Below, piece after piece: positions 50,987-59,603 of a DNA stretch of 64,000 bases. Position numbers and translations under genes: made by a program. Below the pieces are notes generated by a model. That model saw only the letters and a list, made by a program, of their open reading frames with translations, ran no database searches and was not told the origin of the DNA. The DNA comes from Flavobacteriaceae bacterium PS02338. GTDB lineage: Bacteria; Bacteroidota; Bacteroidia; Sphingobacteriales; Sphingobacteriaceae. Location of the stretch: the NCBI GenBank assembly GCA_029959615.1, contig JASCOD010000010.1, positions 62,001-126,000 on the forward strand, written 5' to 3'. The stretch's first letter is position 1, and every line of letters begins with the position of its first letter.

Positions 50987-51866
50987 AATAATTATTCAGA
51001 AGATGAAGCATCCTGCCGACTTCAATATCCATTCTTGAAAAGGCAAACCATTTTTTACCCAGGTCTTTGAGCGATGCCCCTATATGGTAGAGTTCTGTAT
51101 TGTCGATTATCATAAAACGGTCGTGGGCATCCGAGAAAACCTCAATAGTTACCGGAGGATATTGACTATTGTAGCGTTGTAAATCTAACCTTAACTGATT
51201 GCTGACGGTCTTGGTCAAGACTGTAGCAGTTACATCGTTCTTACGCTTACCCAGTAAAGTAAGAACCGTATCATCCACATAATTATCAAGTAAGATGATG
51301 GAACTTTTGGCACTGCGGATAATGTCAGAAACAAAGGTATAGGCATCAAATACCTGTCCGTTATAGAAAATGCCTTTTTCGCTGTGCAGCTTATCGCTTT
51401 CCAAAGCCTTAAAAATTTCTTCAAATTTTTGGTCAGCTTTCAGTTGCTTTAACTCGATATTATCCAAACGATGGAACAAAGAAGCATTGCTGATAAGCAT
51501 ACGCCGCATTTCTACAAAGGCTTCCATTATTTCAACGCTCATTTTAACGGCTATACCAGAACGAAGTATAGCAGATGCCATTGCAACTCCTTGTTCAGTA
51601 AAAGCATAGGGCAGATAACGTCTGCCTCCGTAGTTTAAACTTGAGGTTCCAAATTGGAACCTCAAGTTTTCAACTTCCTCGTCGGTCAGTTGAAAGCAGA
51701 ATGATAGAGGAAAACGTACAATATTCCTTTTAACGGCTTTGTTCAGGTTCTTTGTTTCCACCTGATATAAGGCGGCAAGGTCACTATCCAACATTACCTG
51801 TTTACCTCGGATAGTATAAATCAGGTTCCTGATTTCTTTGGGTACGATTGACGGTTTATTTTCCAT
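50985..51866 (-). CDS. ORF6N-domain DNA-binding protein with C-terminal PLD-like region
   Basis: 293 residues from the ATG at 51866 (an upstream in-frame Met at 51914 would lie inside topB). The N-terminal ORF6N domain has IRGKQVMLDSDLAALYQVET, NIVRFPLSFCFQLT and YLPYAFTEQGVAMASA. The C-terminal part (FVSDIIRSAKSSIILLDNYV; DRFMIIDNTELYHIGASLKD) resembles a phospholipase D-like half-site. Such proteins are common on Bacteroidota elements, with a role in DNA binding or regulation. Its start overlaps the topB stop by 11 nt. Confidence 0.85.
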   Translation of the reverse strand: MENKPSIVPKEIRNLIYTIRGKQVMLDSDLAALYQVETKNLNKAVKRNIVRFPLSFCFQLTDEEVENLRFQFGTSSLNYGGRRYLPYAFTEQGVAMASAILRSGIAVKMSVEIMEAFVEMRRMLISNASLFHRLDNIELKQLKADQKFEEIFKALESDKLHSEKGIFYNGQVFDAYTFVSDIIRSAKSSIILLDNYVDDTVLTLLGKRKNDVTATVLTKTVSNQLRLDLQRYNSQYPPVTIEVFSDAHDRFMIIDNTELYHIGASLKDLGKKWFAFSRMDIEVGRMLHLLNNY

Positions 51867-53949
51867 TACGTTTACTGCTTTTGTTTTTCTCAAACTCAAA
51901 GGAACTCTCAGCATTTTCTTTCAGTACTATATAAGCATCGAATTTCTTTCCGGCTTTGCTCGTCATCCCTTTGATTAAAGAAGTTTTGCCCTTATTGACA
52001 AGGCTTGTTATATTTTCAATACTGATTTGTACACCACATACATTGCGGAACTGCACCCAACCACACACTTCATCTGAACATTTTACAATCTTGTCACGGA
52101 TAATTAAATGCTGTTTTTTGCATTTTGGACAAATTAATTTAGGCAGGTTGCTTTGGGCAATGGAGGTTTGTAATAATTCTTCAGTAATAGTGGATGCGTA
52201 TTGTTCCATTTCCTTCTGAAAGGTGCTTGCATCTGCTTCGTTGTTTTCTATTTTTTGCAAAGCCAATTCCCATTCGGCAGTCATTGCCACATCCGCTATT
52301 TTTCGGTCTTTTACCAATCCATATACCTGCAATCCTTTTTCTGTAGGTATTAAAGATTTCTTTTCCCGTTGGATATAATTACGGGTAAACAGGGTTTCGA
52401 TGATCGCGGCTCTTGTAGCCGGAGTACCGATACCAATATTTTGCAGGGCTTTTCGTTCGTCCTCATTTTCTATTTCCTTACCAGCACTTTCCATAGCTGA
52501 TAAAAGCCCTGCTTCGGTATAAAGTCCTGGCGGTTTAGTTTTCTTTTCAAGAACTGTAGCTTCATTTATTTTAAGCTCATCGCCTTTACTCAATTCTGGC
52601 AAATCCTGAATTGGTTCGGTATCTTCATCAGAAAAACTTCCCTTAATGGCACGCCAGCCAGCCTCGATAATCTTACAGCCTTTCGATGTGAAATCATAAT
52701 GAACTACCTGTAAAGTAACATCGGTAATCTCTTTGATGCAGGCCTGTGAAAGAGCTTCAAGCAAACGAAAGGCAATCATATCGTAAACCGCATTTTCCTT
52801 TACATTTAATGCGGATGGTGTTTTATCAGTAATTAATAACCCGTGGTGATCAGTAACACGCAAATCGTTTACAATACGTTTATTGAAACGCCCCCATTTC
52901 ATTTTAGTTACAGATTGTTTGCAGTTTTCCCTGTCTTGCAAGGATCTTACCAGATTGGGAATTTCTGCCCACATGTCTTCAGGAATATATTTGCTTCCGG
53001 TTCGTGGATAGGTGATAAACTTCTTTTCGTACAGGCTTTGGGCAATATTAAGCGTTTCTTCAGCAGATAAACTCAGTTTCTTATTGGCTTCTTTTTGCAA
53101 TCCGGTAAGATCAAACAGTAGTGGCGGTTGTTCAGTGAGCCTTTTCGTTTCTACCGAAGTAACAGTTGCTGAACTGCTTCGTTGAATAGATTTCAGTGTA
53201 TCATTGGCTAATGCTTGATCTTCCCATTTGGTTAGAGAAAGGCTTTTAAAATCTATCAGCTCTTTATGTTGTAATAGCTGTATCTGCCAATATTTCTTTA
53301 TGGAGAAGTTCTTGTTTTCCAGATAGCGTTTGCAAATCAAAGCCAATGTGGGAGTCTGAACTCTACCTAGCGAATAGATACCATTACCCGCAGCTATGGA
53401 GAGTGCCTGTGTAGCATTTATGCCCACAAGCCAATCGGCCCGGCTTCTGCCTTGTGCAGCCTGATGCAATCCATCGAAGTCTTTTCCATCTTTGAGATTG
53501 TCAAAACCTTGTTTGATGGCTTTCTCGGTAAGTGAACTTATCCATAGCCGTTCAAATGGTTTATTACTTTTGAGATATTCATAAATATAGCGAAATATCA
53601 ATTCGCCCTCACGACCAGCATCGGTAGCAACGATAATACTATCGCTCTTATTAAAAAGTTGCTCAATAATTTTCAATTGCTTTAATGCTCCTGCATCTAC
53701 CGAATAGCCTTTATCTTTTTTAACTTTACGGACTGTTAATAGAAAGGGATTGGGCAATATTGGTAAAGTTTCCTTTTGAAATCCTGAAACTCCATAATCT
53801 TCGGGCATTCCCAATCCGATTAAATGACCGAATGCCCACGTAACAAAATAGCCGTTGCCTATCAGGTAACCATCCTTTTTCTCGGACGCTCCCAATAAGC
53901 CGGCTATTTCTCTTGCTACGCTTGGTTTTTCTGCAATGATTGTTTTCAT
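51856..53949 (-). CDS. topB: Type IA DNA topoisomerase III
   Basis: 697 residues. The start MKTIIAEKPSVAREIAGLLG (TOPRIM domain), the DxD region ATDAGREGELIFRYIY, and the catalytic Tyr in FITYPRTGSKYIP (about residue 315) are clear. A C-terminal zinc ribbon has four cysteines (LICPKCKKQH ... KCSDEVCGW). It is the ICE-type TopB that helps process DNA in conjugative transfer. It overlaps ORF6N at its 3' end and lies 6 nt after the DUF3945 gene. Confidence 0.95.
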   Translation of the reverse strand: MKTIIAEKPSVAREIAGLLGASEKKDGYLIGNGYFVTWAFGHLIGLGMPEDYGVSGFQKETLPILPNPFLLTVRKVKKDKGYSVDAGALKQLKIIEQLFNKSDSIIVATDAGREGELIFRYIYEYLKSNKPFERLWISSLTEKAIKQGFDNLKDGKDFDGLHQAAQGRSRADWLVGINATQALSIAAGNGIYSLGRVQTPTLALICKRYLENKNFSIKKYWQIQLLQHKELIDFKSLSLTKWEDQALANDTLKSIQRSSSATVTSVETKRLTEQPPLLFDLTGLQKEANKKLSLSAEETLNIAQSLYEKKFITYPRTGSKYIPEDMWAEIPNLVRSLQDRENCKQSVTKMKWGRFNKRIVNDLRVTDHHGLLITDKTPSALNVKENAVYDMIAFRLLEALSQACIKEITDVTLQVVHYDFTSKGCKIIEAGWRAIKGSFSDEDTEPIQDLPELSKGDELKINEATVLEKKTKPPGLYTEAGLLSAMESAGKEIENEDERKALQNIGIGTPATRAAIIETLFTRNYIQREKKSLIPTEKGLQVYGLVKDRKIADVAMTAEWELALQKIENNEADASTFQKEMEQYASTITEELLQTSIAQSNLPKLICPKCKKQHLIIRDKIVKCSDEVCGWVQFRNVCGVQISIENITSLVNKGKTSLIKGMTSKAGKKFDAYIVLKENAESSFEFEKNKSSKRNGK

Positions 53950-53955
53950 ATCCTG

Positions 53956-55437
53956 TTACATTTTTCTGCCTTTGGATTTTGCAGGAGCTTTAGGTTTTTC
54001 TTGCTGTTCCTGCTGTTTTTTGTCCTTCGGCGTTTGTTGACCTTTTTGTAAAGGTTCTTTAATGTTCTGTGTAGCCTCGTTTGTTTTACCTTCCGAGTTG
54101 ACAGCCGTTTGTGTTTTATGGGCTTCGGTTGGTTGGGTACGCTCTTTATATTGGTTAGGAAATTCAAAGCCTGTTTTTCCACTTTCTTTATTGTAAGTGA
54201 TATACCCGTTGTATTCCTTACCTTTTTTGTCAACTAAGCCACTAACATAGATCGTTTGACCGTCTTTAAATTTGTTGTATTGCTCATTATCCAGTTCTTT
54301 ACCTCTGAACGTTTTTGGAGCTTCCTGTGATGGATTTTGTTCTTTAGCCTGCGTTTGTTGATTGCCTTGTGTCTGCTTATTTACCTGGGCTTGCTGATTG
54401 GTATTGCTTCTGTCAAACATAAATTCAACATACCGTTTGTCTGCATTGAACTGTACCGTTGCGTTAAACTCAGTTCCTTTTTTAGAAATCATTCCTTCCA
54501 ATTGAAGTGGTTTTCCTTCCAGCAGCGTTTGCTTCTGAGCATCGTCCAATTTTACTCCTTTTATTTCATCCGGGATTTTTATAAAATCGGTACGAAGGGC
54601 AACCAATTCGTTGGTTAGTCTGTCCACACTGATAATAGAGGGCATCATTTCTCCTGTTTTGTTGTTTTTCAGATCAACCACACGTCCCATATTTCCAGTA
54701 TCAAGCAGATTTTTCTTATCCTCTTCAGTAAACTTATGCCCGAAAAATTCAAAGTTGAGGTTGGGCTCTTTTCGGATACCGTGTACCGCCGCTACTACTT
54801 TCCCTTCCTGATTAGTTTGTAAGGATAAACGAGCGTCCGTACGAACAATAGCCCCATCCAGGTTTACACTTACGGGTACGAGTTCGTTAGTCTTATAACC
54901 TTTTAATAAAGGATCTAAAAGGTTCATTTTTTCAAGGCGTTCTTTACCTAATCCGAGATTGTTCATGGTTTCCCAATCAATCTGTTCCGGTTTGAAGCGG
55001 TATTCGCTTGTTTCCGGAGTTGTTTGTGTTGTTTCCATATCATTTTGATTTTCTTGTTTATTATCCTGTTTATTTTCTGTTTTCACCTCGTGTTCTTTCA
55101 TCAGTTTTTCACCTTCGGGAGTTGGTTTATCTACCTGATTCTGAAATTCTTTTGCTTTTTCTACAGCTTGGTCAGCAGGTACTTTGAAAAATTCGAATTG
55201 GGTAGGATTTTTTAATTGTCTCCAAAAGTTGGAGAAGAAATTTGAAATGAAATCACCATGCTTATCCACACGCATAAACTGGCTTTCATTTTTCTTGGTA
55301 GGATCAACGGTTTGCATCTTTCCATTTTCATCAATACTCTTGACTGCCTGAATTTTCATTTTTTCTTTATCCAACACGAGTAGTATGTCCGATAACTGTT
55401 CCGGAGCGGTCTGTTTTTCTATTGTTTGCTCACTCAT
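53956..55437 (-). CDS. DUF3945/DUF4099 conjugative-element protein
   Basis: 493 residues. It begins MSEQTIEKQTAPEQLSDILL and contains a DUF4099-like centre (FKPEQIDWETMNNLGLGKER) and two DUF3945-like repeats that read LTEGKPLQLEGM-like and DGQTIYVSGLVDKKGKEYNG. Gln/Lys-rich linkers separate them, and the C-terminal ~70 residues are almost wholly Gln, Lys, Pro and Glu. The family occurs beside topB in Bacteroidota ICEs. It is soluble and its function is unknown. Confidence 0.85.
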   Translation of the reverse strand: MSEQTIEKQTAPEQLSDILLVLDKEKMKIQAVKSIDENGKMQTVDPTKKNESQFMRVDKHGDFISNFFSNFWRQLKNPTQFEFFKVPADQAVEKAKEFQNQVDKPTPEGEKLMKEHEVKTENKQDNKQENQNDMETTQTTPETSEYRFKPEQIDWETMNNLGLGKERLEKMNLLDPLLKGYKTNELVPVSVNLDGAIVRTDARLSLQTNQEGKVVAAVHGIRKEPNLNFEFFGHKFTEEDKKNLLDTGNMGRVVDLKNNKTGEMMPSIISVDRLTNELVALRTDFIKIPDEIKGVKLDDAQKQTLLEGKPLQLEGMISKKGTEFNATVQFNADKRYVEFMFDRSNTNQQAQVNKQTQGNQQTQAKEQNPSQEAPKTFRGKELDNEQYNKFKDGQTIYVSGLVDKKGKEYNGYITYNKESGKTGFEFPNQYKERTQPTEAHKTQTAVNSEGKTNEATQNIKEPLQKGQQTPKDKKQQEQQEKPKAPAKSKGRKM

Positions 55438-55535
55438 ATCTTTAATATTTTGAAGTTCATTACCGAAAGTATAAGAAGTATCTAATGCTTTGCATCAAAT
55501 GGCCGTCAAAGGCAGCATTTGGCTTTCATTGGCTT

Positions 55536-55817
55536 TTATTTAGTAAAGCTTTCTCTTATGAATTGATGTACGTCCGACAATTTATAATATAGTTTACCAC
55601 TAATGGTGTAGTAAGGCAACTTACCGATTGTGCGATAACGCTGGAGGGAGCGGTTACTTATTTTAAGCATTTGCATTAGATCCTGATTATCGAGTAATTC
55701 TTCTCCGTCAATACTATTACGTTGCTTTTGGAGATCACTAATATGTTCGCTAAGCATATCGAACCTATCCATTATACGTTCCATCCAAGCCAAAAACTCC
55801 ATTCTATCTATGTTCAT
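55536..55817 (-). CDS. Excisionase-like helix-turn-helix protein A
   Basis: 93 residues. The HTH_17-type region LLDNQDLMQMLKISNRSLQRYRTIGKLPYY is typical of the excisionase/helix-turn-helix proteins of Bacteroidota ICEs. A coiled coil precedes it (residues 10-35). It is one of two such proteins, in the order found in many elements, just before the topB unit. It likely helps control excision or operon expression. Confidence 0.85.
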   Translation of the reverse strand: MNIDRMEFLAWMERIMDRFDMLSEHISDLQKQRNSIDGEELLDNQDLMQMLKISNRSLQRYRTIGKLPYYTISGKLYYKLSDVHQFIRESFTK

Positions 55818-55842
55818 AGAGATATTCTTTAAGGGGTTACAC

Positions 55843-56196
55843 CTATTTTTTAACGATCTTCAATTTTCTACCTTTTTCGATATAGCTTTTCCCTTTTGCC
55901 ATAAGCTCCGCAACATATTCGTCACTACTCTGTATGGCATTTGCATTAAGCATATCTTTTATTGCTCGAATGGTGTAGAAGTATTGTCCATAGATTTTTG
56001 AGTATGAAATCTCACCTTTGGTACGCATACGCCACAAAGTCTTTTCACTGATGTGCAGGTACTGACATACCTCGTGGTTGTTAAGCCATAAGTCATCATA
56101 ACTGGTATCTTCTAATCTTTTCAGATAACTGGCAATTGCATTAATACGATTGTTTAGCTGTATCCATGCTTCCTCCTCAATAGTTATTATTTTCAT
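55843..56196 (-). CDS. Excisionase-like helix-turn-helix protein B
   Basis: 117 residues from the ATG at 56196; the upstream in-frame extension to 56289 is not typical of the family. The HTH region DLWLNNHEVCQYLHISEKTL and WRMRTKGEISYSKIYGQYFY is clear. It is related to protein A but longer. It is first in the minus-strand row HTH-B, HTH-A, DUF3945, topB, ORF6N. Confidence 0.85.
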   Translation of the reverse strand: MKIITIEEEAWIQLNNRINAIASYLKRLEDTSYDDLWLNNHEVCQYLHISEKTLWRMRTKGEISYSKIYGQYFYTIRAIKDMLNANAIQSSDEYVAELMAKGKSYIEKGRKLKIVKK

Positions 56197-56401
56197 TACA
56201 TAGCATTTAAAAAGTTCACTATGCAAAAATCCTGAAGGTAGCAGTGGTTTTCTGCCAAGTTTTGCCAATTGGCATAGCGATTTTTTCAATTTTCAGACTA
56301 TTAATTAATCAGTTGATATACAGGTGTTTTTAAGTTTTACAGTAGGATTGTAGAAAAGGATTTGGATCATTTGCCAATTGGCAGGTATTGGCAAATAAAA
56401 A

Positions 56402-56426
56402 AAGCAGTACCATGTATGTACTGCTT
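56402..56426 (-). terminator. Terminator downstream of the second rteC-like gene
   Basis: AAGCAGTAC (56402-56410) pairs with GTACTGCTT (56418-56426) across a 7-nt loop, with A-runs on the left that become a T tail on the minus strand. Confidence 0.75.
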
Positions 56427-56447
56427 AAAAATATTTTTTTGCTGTCA

Positions 56448-57293
56448 CTAAAGATTTTTATCCATATACTCTTCTAAAGATATTTTTAACTGATCCAAGA
56501 ATGCAGTTCGGGAACCTGCTCTTGTTTTCATTCTATGGAATGCATGGTGAATATCGTTCAATGGGATTTGGAACAATACTTGAAAAATTAAAGCCAGTTT
56601 TTTAATGCCTATTTTTCCATAAGCAATAGAGTTTGAAGCGTAAAGAGCGTAAATTAATTCAATAAGTGCATTTTGAGAATTAGTCCAAGAAGTTTCTTTA
56701 TTGAATCCTCCATTTATTGAAGCCATGTCCTGGTCAGTTTCTGGATTGATTTTAGCAAGTATGTAGCTATACAGTAATTCGTTTGCAACAATTCGAGCAA
56801 CTTTATTATCATAGTATGTTGAAAAACTTAGATCAATTTCAAATACTCCGCTTTTCAGACCGTCATGGTAATTTATTTGTCCCAACCTAAAGTAAATATT
56901 GTCACGATCCGTTCTTCCTGCACGGTAGTAACGATAAAAACCCTCATGTCGGATACTTTCTTTATATTCTGATTTAAGGCCTTTTAGTAGACTTTCAAAA
57001 TAGCTTTGATGTATTTCTCCAGTACTTACAGGACAGTCTGTTTCAAACCGGAATATCTTATTGTAAAAAATGAGCTTACCTAATATTTGAGGTTTTATTT
57101 TTTTGAAGAAGTCAATTTCCTGTTGTTCATTTTCAAAGCCGCCATCTAACACCTTTGCTTTTATGTTTAACAACATGTCATTTAGGAATAAAGTCATTTG
57201 GTAGGCTTCGTCAGCTTTCACCATTCCCAGGAAAGACAATTTTTCTTCCTGAAGATTAATTTGGGATAATAATTTATTCAACACGATTTCCAT
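56448..57293 (-). CDS. RteC-domain protein, copy 2
   Basis: 281 residues. Segments FESLLKGLKSEYKESIRHEGFYRYYR, IYFRLGQINYHDGLKSGVFEIDL (shown in parts) and NALIELIYALYASNSIAYGKIGI line up with the RteC family and with copy 1 at 34208. In CTnDOT one RteC responds to tetracycline; here each end of the backbone has one copy. It has its own terminator and lies alone on the minus strand. Confidence 0.85.
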   Translation of the reverse strand: MEIVLNKLLSQINLQEEKLSFLGMVKADEAYQMTLFLNDMLLNIKAKVLDGGFENEQQEIDFFKKIKPQILGKLIFYNKIFRFETDCPVSTGEIHQSYFESLLKGLKSEYKESIRHEGFYRYYRAGRTDRDNIYFRLGQINYHDGLKSGVFEIDLSFSTYYDNKVARIVANELLYSYILAKINPETDQDMASINGGFNKETSWTNSQNALIELIYALYASNSIAYGKIGIKKLALIFQVLFQIPLNDIHHAFHRMKTRAGSRTAFLDQLKISLEEYMDKNL

Positions 57294-57625
57294 AGTTTAG
57301 TCTTTTTTAGAATTTATCACTATTTGTTTCGGAGTTTCAACTATTGCTGAATAACCCAAAATTTGGAAATATTATTGAAACCAATATCACAGGCTTACCA
57401 CAGTGGGGGGATTTTTTTTAATGCGAAAACATAAAAAAGGCAAAGTATTAGCATACTTCACCTTATTATTTCTTAAATTTGCTCTATTGATTTACAAGGT
57501 AATCAAATGAAGATTAGTGTAGTAAGCACCATTACTAAATCGTTACCGATAGCACTTTCAGTTCTTGTAAACTACTCTTTATTAGCCACTTTTGGCTATA
57601 TTAATCTTTTTTATAGAAAAAAATC
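57294..57625. other. 332-bp non-coding gap with a hairpin
   Basis: No ORF with coding character is visible. A hairpin at 57437-57464 (AAGTAT-TAGC-ATACTT inside AAGG ... CCTT) may be a terminator or recombination-related structure. This gap marks the change from the ICE backbone to secreted-protein genes, but I see no att-like repeat that proves an end. Confidence 0.4.
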
Positions 57626-59218
57626 ATGTTCAAAAAAATAATGCTCTCAATTGTTGCCTTTATGGCAATTTCATTTGCTCATGCTCAACAAATCGCATTG
57701 TCTTGGAGTGCCGAGTATAGCGTTAATGCTGCCTCTCACTCGCTGGTTTGTGGCAGTAATCGCCAAATCTTAAAGTTAAGCCTTATTCCGGAGTTTGGAA
57801 AGGAGGCTTGGTCAAAGCCTATAATTACTGGTTACGATCAGCAACTTAAAGAAGCTAGTCGTGAGCTGATGCAACCGCCTGCCAGCGGTTTTAAGCCTGG
57901 TGAACTACTTAACATGAAAGGGAATCTATATTTTTTCACGAGTAGCTATGAGAAAAATTCAAAAAGCACCACTTTTTATTGTCAGCCTTTGGATATACTT
58001 TCTCTAAAACACAAAGGCAACAATATTAGTCTTACTACGCTTATAGCTGATAAAGAATCGGAAAAACCGAGCCTAAAGCAAATCTTGTCTGACGATTCTA
58101 CAAAGGTTTTGTTTACCGACTCTCGTTCTCAAAATAAATCGGGGATGGAGAACTGTTACCTGGGTGTTTATAACGAGAAGATGGAAAAACTTTGGAGCAA
58201 AACCATAGATATGCAAGGTAAAAACAAGGTGGTGCTTTTAGATCAAAAAGTAACTAACGACGGAAAGGTTTTTCTGCTAATAAAGCATTTTGAGGATGGA
58301 ACTGATAAAGAGCAAACCACAAAAAATGGAAAGAAAGTACCTGCTTATGTTATCAAATTGTTGTTGTATGATAAGGATGGAGCAGTACCGAAAGAGTTTG
58401 TGTTAAATACTGGAGATGAATTTATTCATTCCTTAGCTTTTGCTAAACAGCACAACAACGAACTGACTTTATTTGGGTTACAGCAACAAAAAACAGAAGG
58501 AAATATAAGTGGTTATTTTATCGTTCAAATCAATACAAGTAATTCAAAGTCTACCATTACTAGGGGTGGATTTTCAGACCATTTACTTGGACAGCTAGAA
58601 AAGGATGAGCAAGGTAACGACGGCAAAAAGGGAGGTGGTTTGGCCCGTTATTTCAAATTTGTAAAGATGGAAACCAGAGGGAATGGGGACCGAGATTTCT
58701 TACTAGAGTTTACGCTAAATACGATTGGTGCTAATGGATTTTCGATGGGAAATTCGGCTAGTGCTCGTACAATAACCACTTATACTGATATTTATCATGG
58801 TAATATTATCGACATTCAAATTAAAGCTGATGGAACAAGTTTCATTACCAGAATTCCTAAGCTCCAGAACGTGGCAGACCTAGCGCATGTATCTAGTTTT
58901 AAAACGTTAGTTTATCAAGATAAGTTATTGGTTTTTTATAATGACAATGAAGATAATTTAAAGCAGGATATAGGGAACAAACCAAAGAAAACCGGATTGG
59001 GAATAGCTGGTAGAAAGCTTTTAGGTGCTGTAGATGCCAGTTTGGTGATGGCGGTTATAGATGCACAGGGTAATTTGTCGAGGAAGGTGATTATTGACAA
59101 AAAGCAAAGTAAGTTCGTTTCGGCAGTTAATTCTTCGTTAAAGTTAGATGGTGATAAGATAGCCTTTTATGCTTTTAACGGACGTAGAGAAATGATGGGA
59201 TTACTTGAGGTAAAATAA
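57626..59218 (+). CDS. Secreted protein of unknown function (530 aa)
   Basis: 530 residues with a signal peptide ending in SFAHAQ. The rest is rich in Ser, Lys, Asn and Gly, with alternating hydrophobic residues as in beta-propeller or beta-sandwich proteins; no catalytic motif is seen. A segment with GNGDRDFLLEFTLNTIGANG and similar lines may be propeller blades. I do not recognise a family. It is followed, after a MITE-like repeat, by two large surface-type proteins. Confidence 0.7.
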   Translation: MFKKIMLSIVAFMAISFAHAQQIALSWSAEYSVNAASHSLVCGSNRQILKLSLIPEFGKEAWSKPIITGYDQQLKEASRELMQPPASGFKPGELLNMKGNLYFFTSSYEKNSKSTTFYCQPLDILSLKHKGNNISLTTLIADKESEKPSLKQILSDDSTKVLFTDSRSQNKSGMENCYLGVYNEKMEKLWSKTIDMQGKNKVVLLDQKVTNDGKVFLLIKHFEDGTDKEQTTKNGKKVPAYVIKLLLYDKDGAVPKEFVLNTGDEFIHSLAFAKQHNNELTLFGLQQQKTEGNISGYFIVQINTSNSKSTITRGGFSDHLLGQLEKDEQGNDGKKGGGLARYFKFVKMETRGNGDRDFLLEFTLNTIGANGFSMGNSASARTITTYTDIYHGNIIDIQIKADGTSFITRIPKLQNVADLAHVSSFKTLVYQDKLLVFYNDNEDNLKQDIGNKPKKTGLGIAGRKLLGAVDASLVMAVIDAQGNLSRKVIIDKKQSKFVSAVNSSLKLDGDKIAFYAFNGRREMMGLLEVK

Positions 59219-59333
59219 AAATCCCCTCACTGGCTTATGATTTCTAGCGTAAGTTTATAAAGGTGCTTGTGCTTTTTTGTTTATCTGGTTAGATAAGTTT
59301 TTTAATTAGGTCCATGCGGACGCTTGCATACAA

Positions 59334-59491
59334 TGTCATTAAGTTAGGGAGAAAATAAAAAATATTTGTCCTTCGACAGGCTCAGGATGACAATATTTTT
59401 TATTTTTTGACTGTTAAGTGAGGTCTTCGACTACCTGTTCTGATTTTATCGGAAAGCTCAGACTGACACAAAATTGCTTAACTTAATGACA
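59334..59491. repeat. MITE/REP-like element with 13-bp perfect terminal inverted repeats
   Basis: TGTCATTAAGTTA (59334-59346) and its exact complement (59479-59491) bound 158 bp. Inside is a long AT hairpin around CCTTCGACAGGCTCAGGATG (59370-59389) and a second, related segment with TCTTCGAC and AGCTCAGACTGACA. This core resembles intergenic repeats often seen in Pedobacter and Sphingobacterium genomes (from memory). No target-site duplication and no transposase were seen. The whole gap is 59219-59603. Confidence 0.65.
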
Positions 59492-59603
59492 GCAACCTTT
59501 AGGCTAAATGAGATTTGAGGTTATTTGAATTATTTGAAACTTGATCTACTTTTTATAGACGGTTTTGTTAAATTTGATAAACCATTTAAACTATCTCTCA
59601 TTA

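Larger units (their letters stand above)
34208..57293. mobile_element. Backbone segment of a Bacteroidota integrative and conjugative element with copper and arsenic cargo
   Basis: The set RteC, giant helicase-methylase, DUF1896 (34208-40962) and ORF6N, topB, DUF3945, two HTH proteins, RteC (50985-57293) is the conserved regulatory/mobilisation part of CTnDOT-like and Elizabethkingia/Sphingobacterium ICEs. Cargo at 41126-50950 splits it. The integrase, tra genes and att sites are not in the window, so the true ends lie outside; the efflux and sulfur genes to the left may also be cargo. Confidence 0.8.

Noticed and set aside
57437..57464. Hairpin as attachment site of the mobile element
   Set aside because: No matching repeat was found at the other side and no integrase or tRNA is near; it is more likely a terminator.
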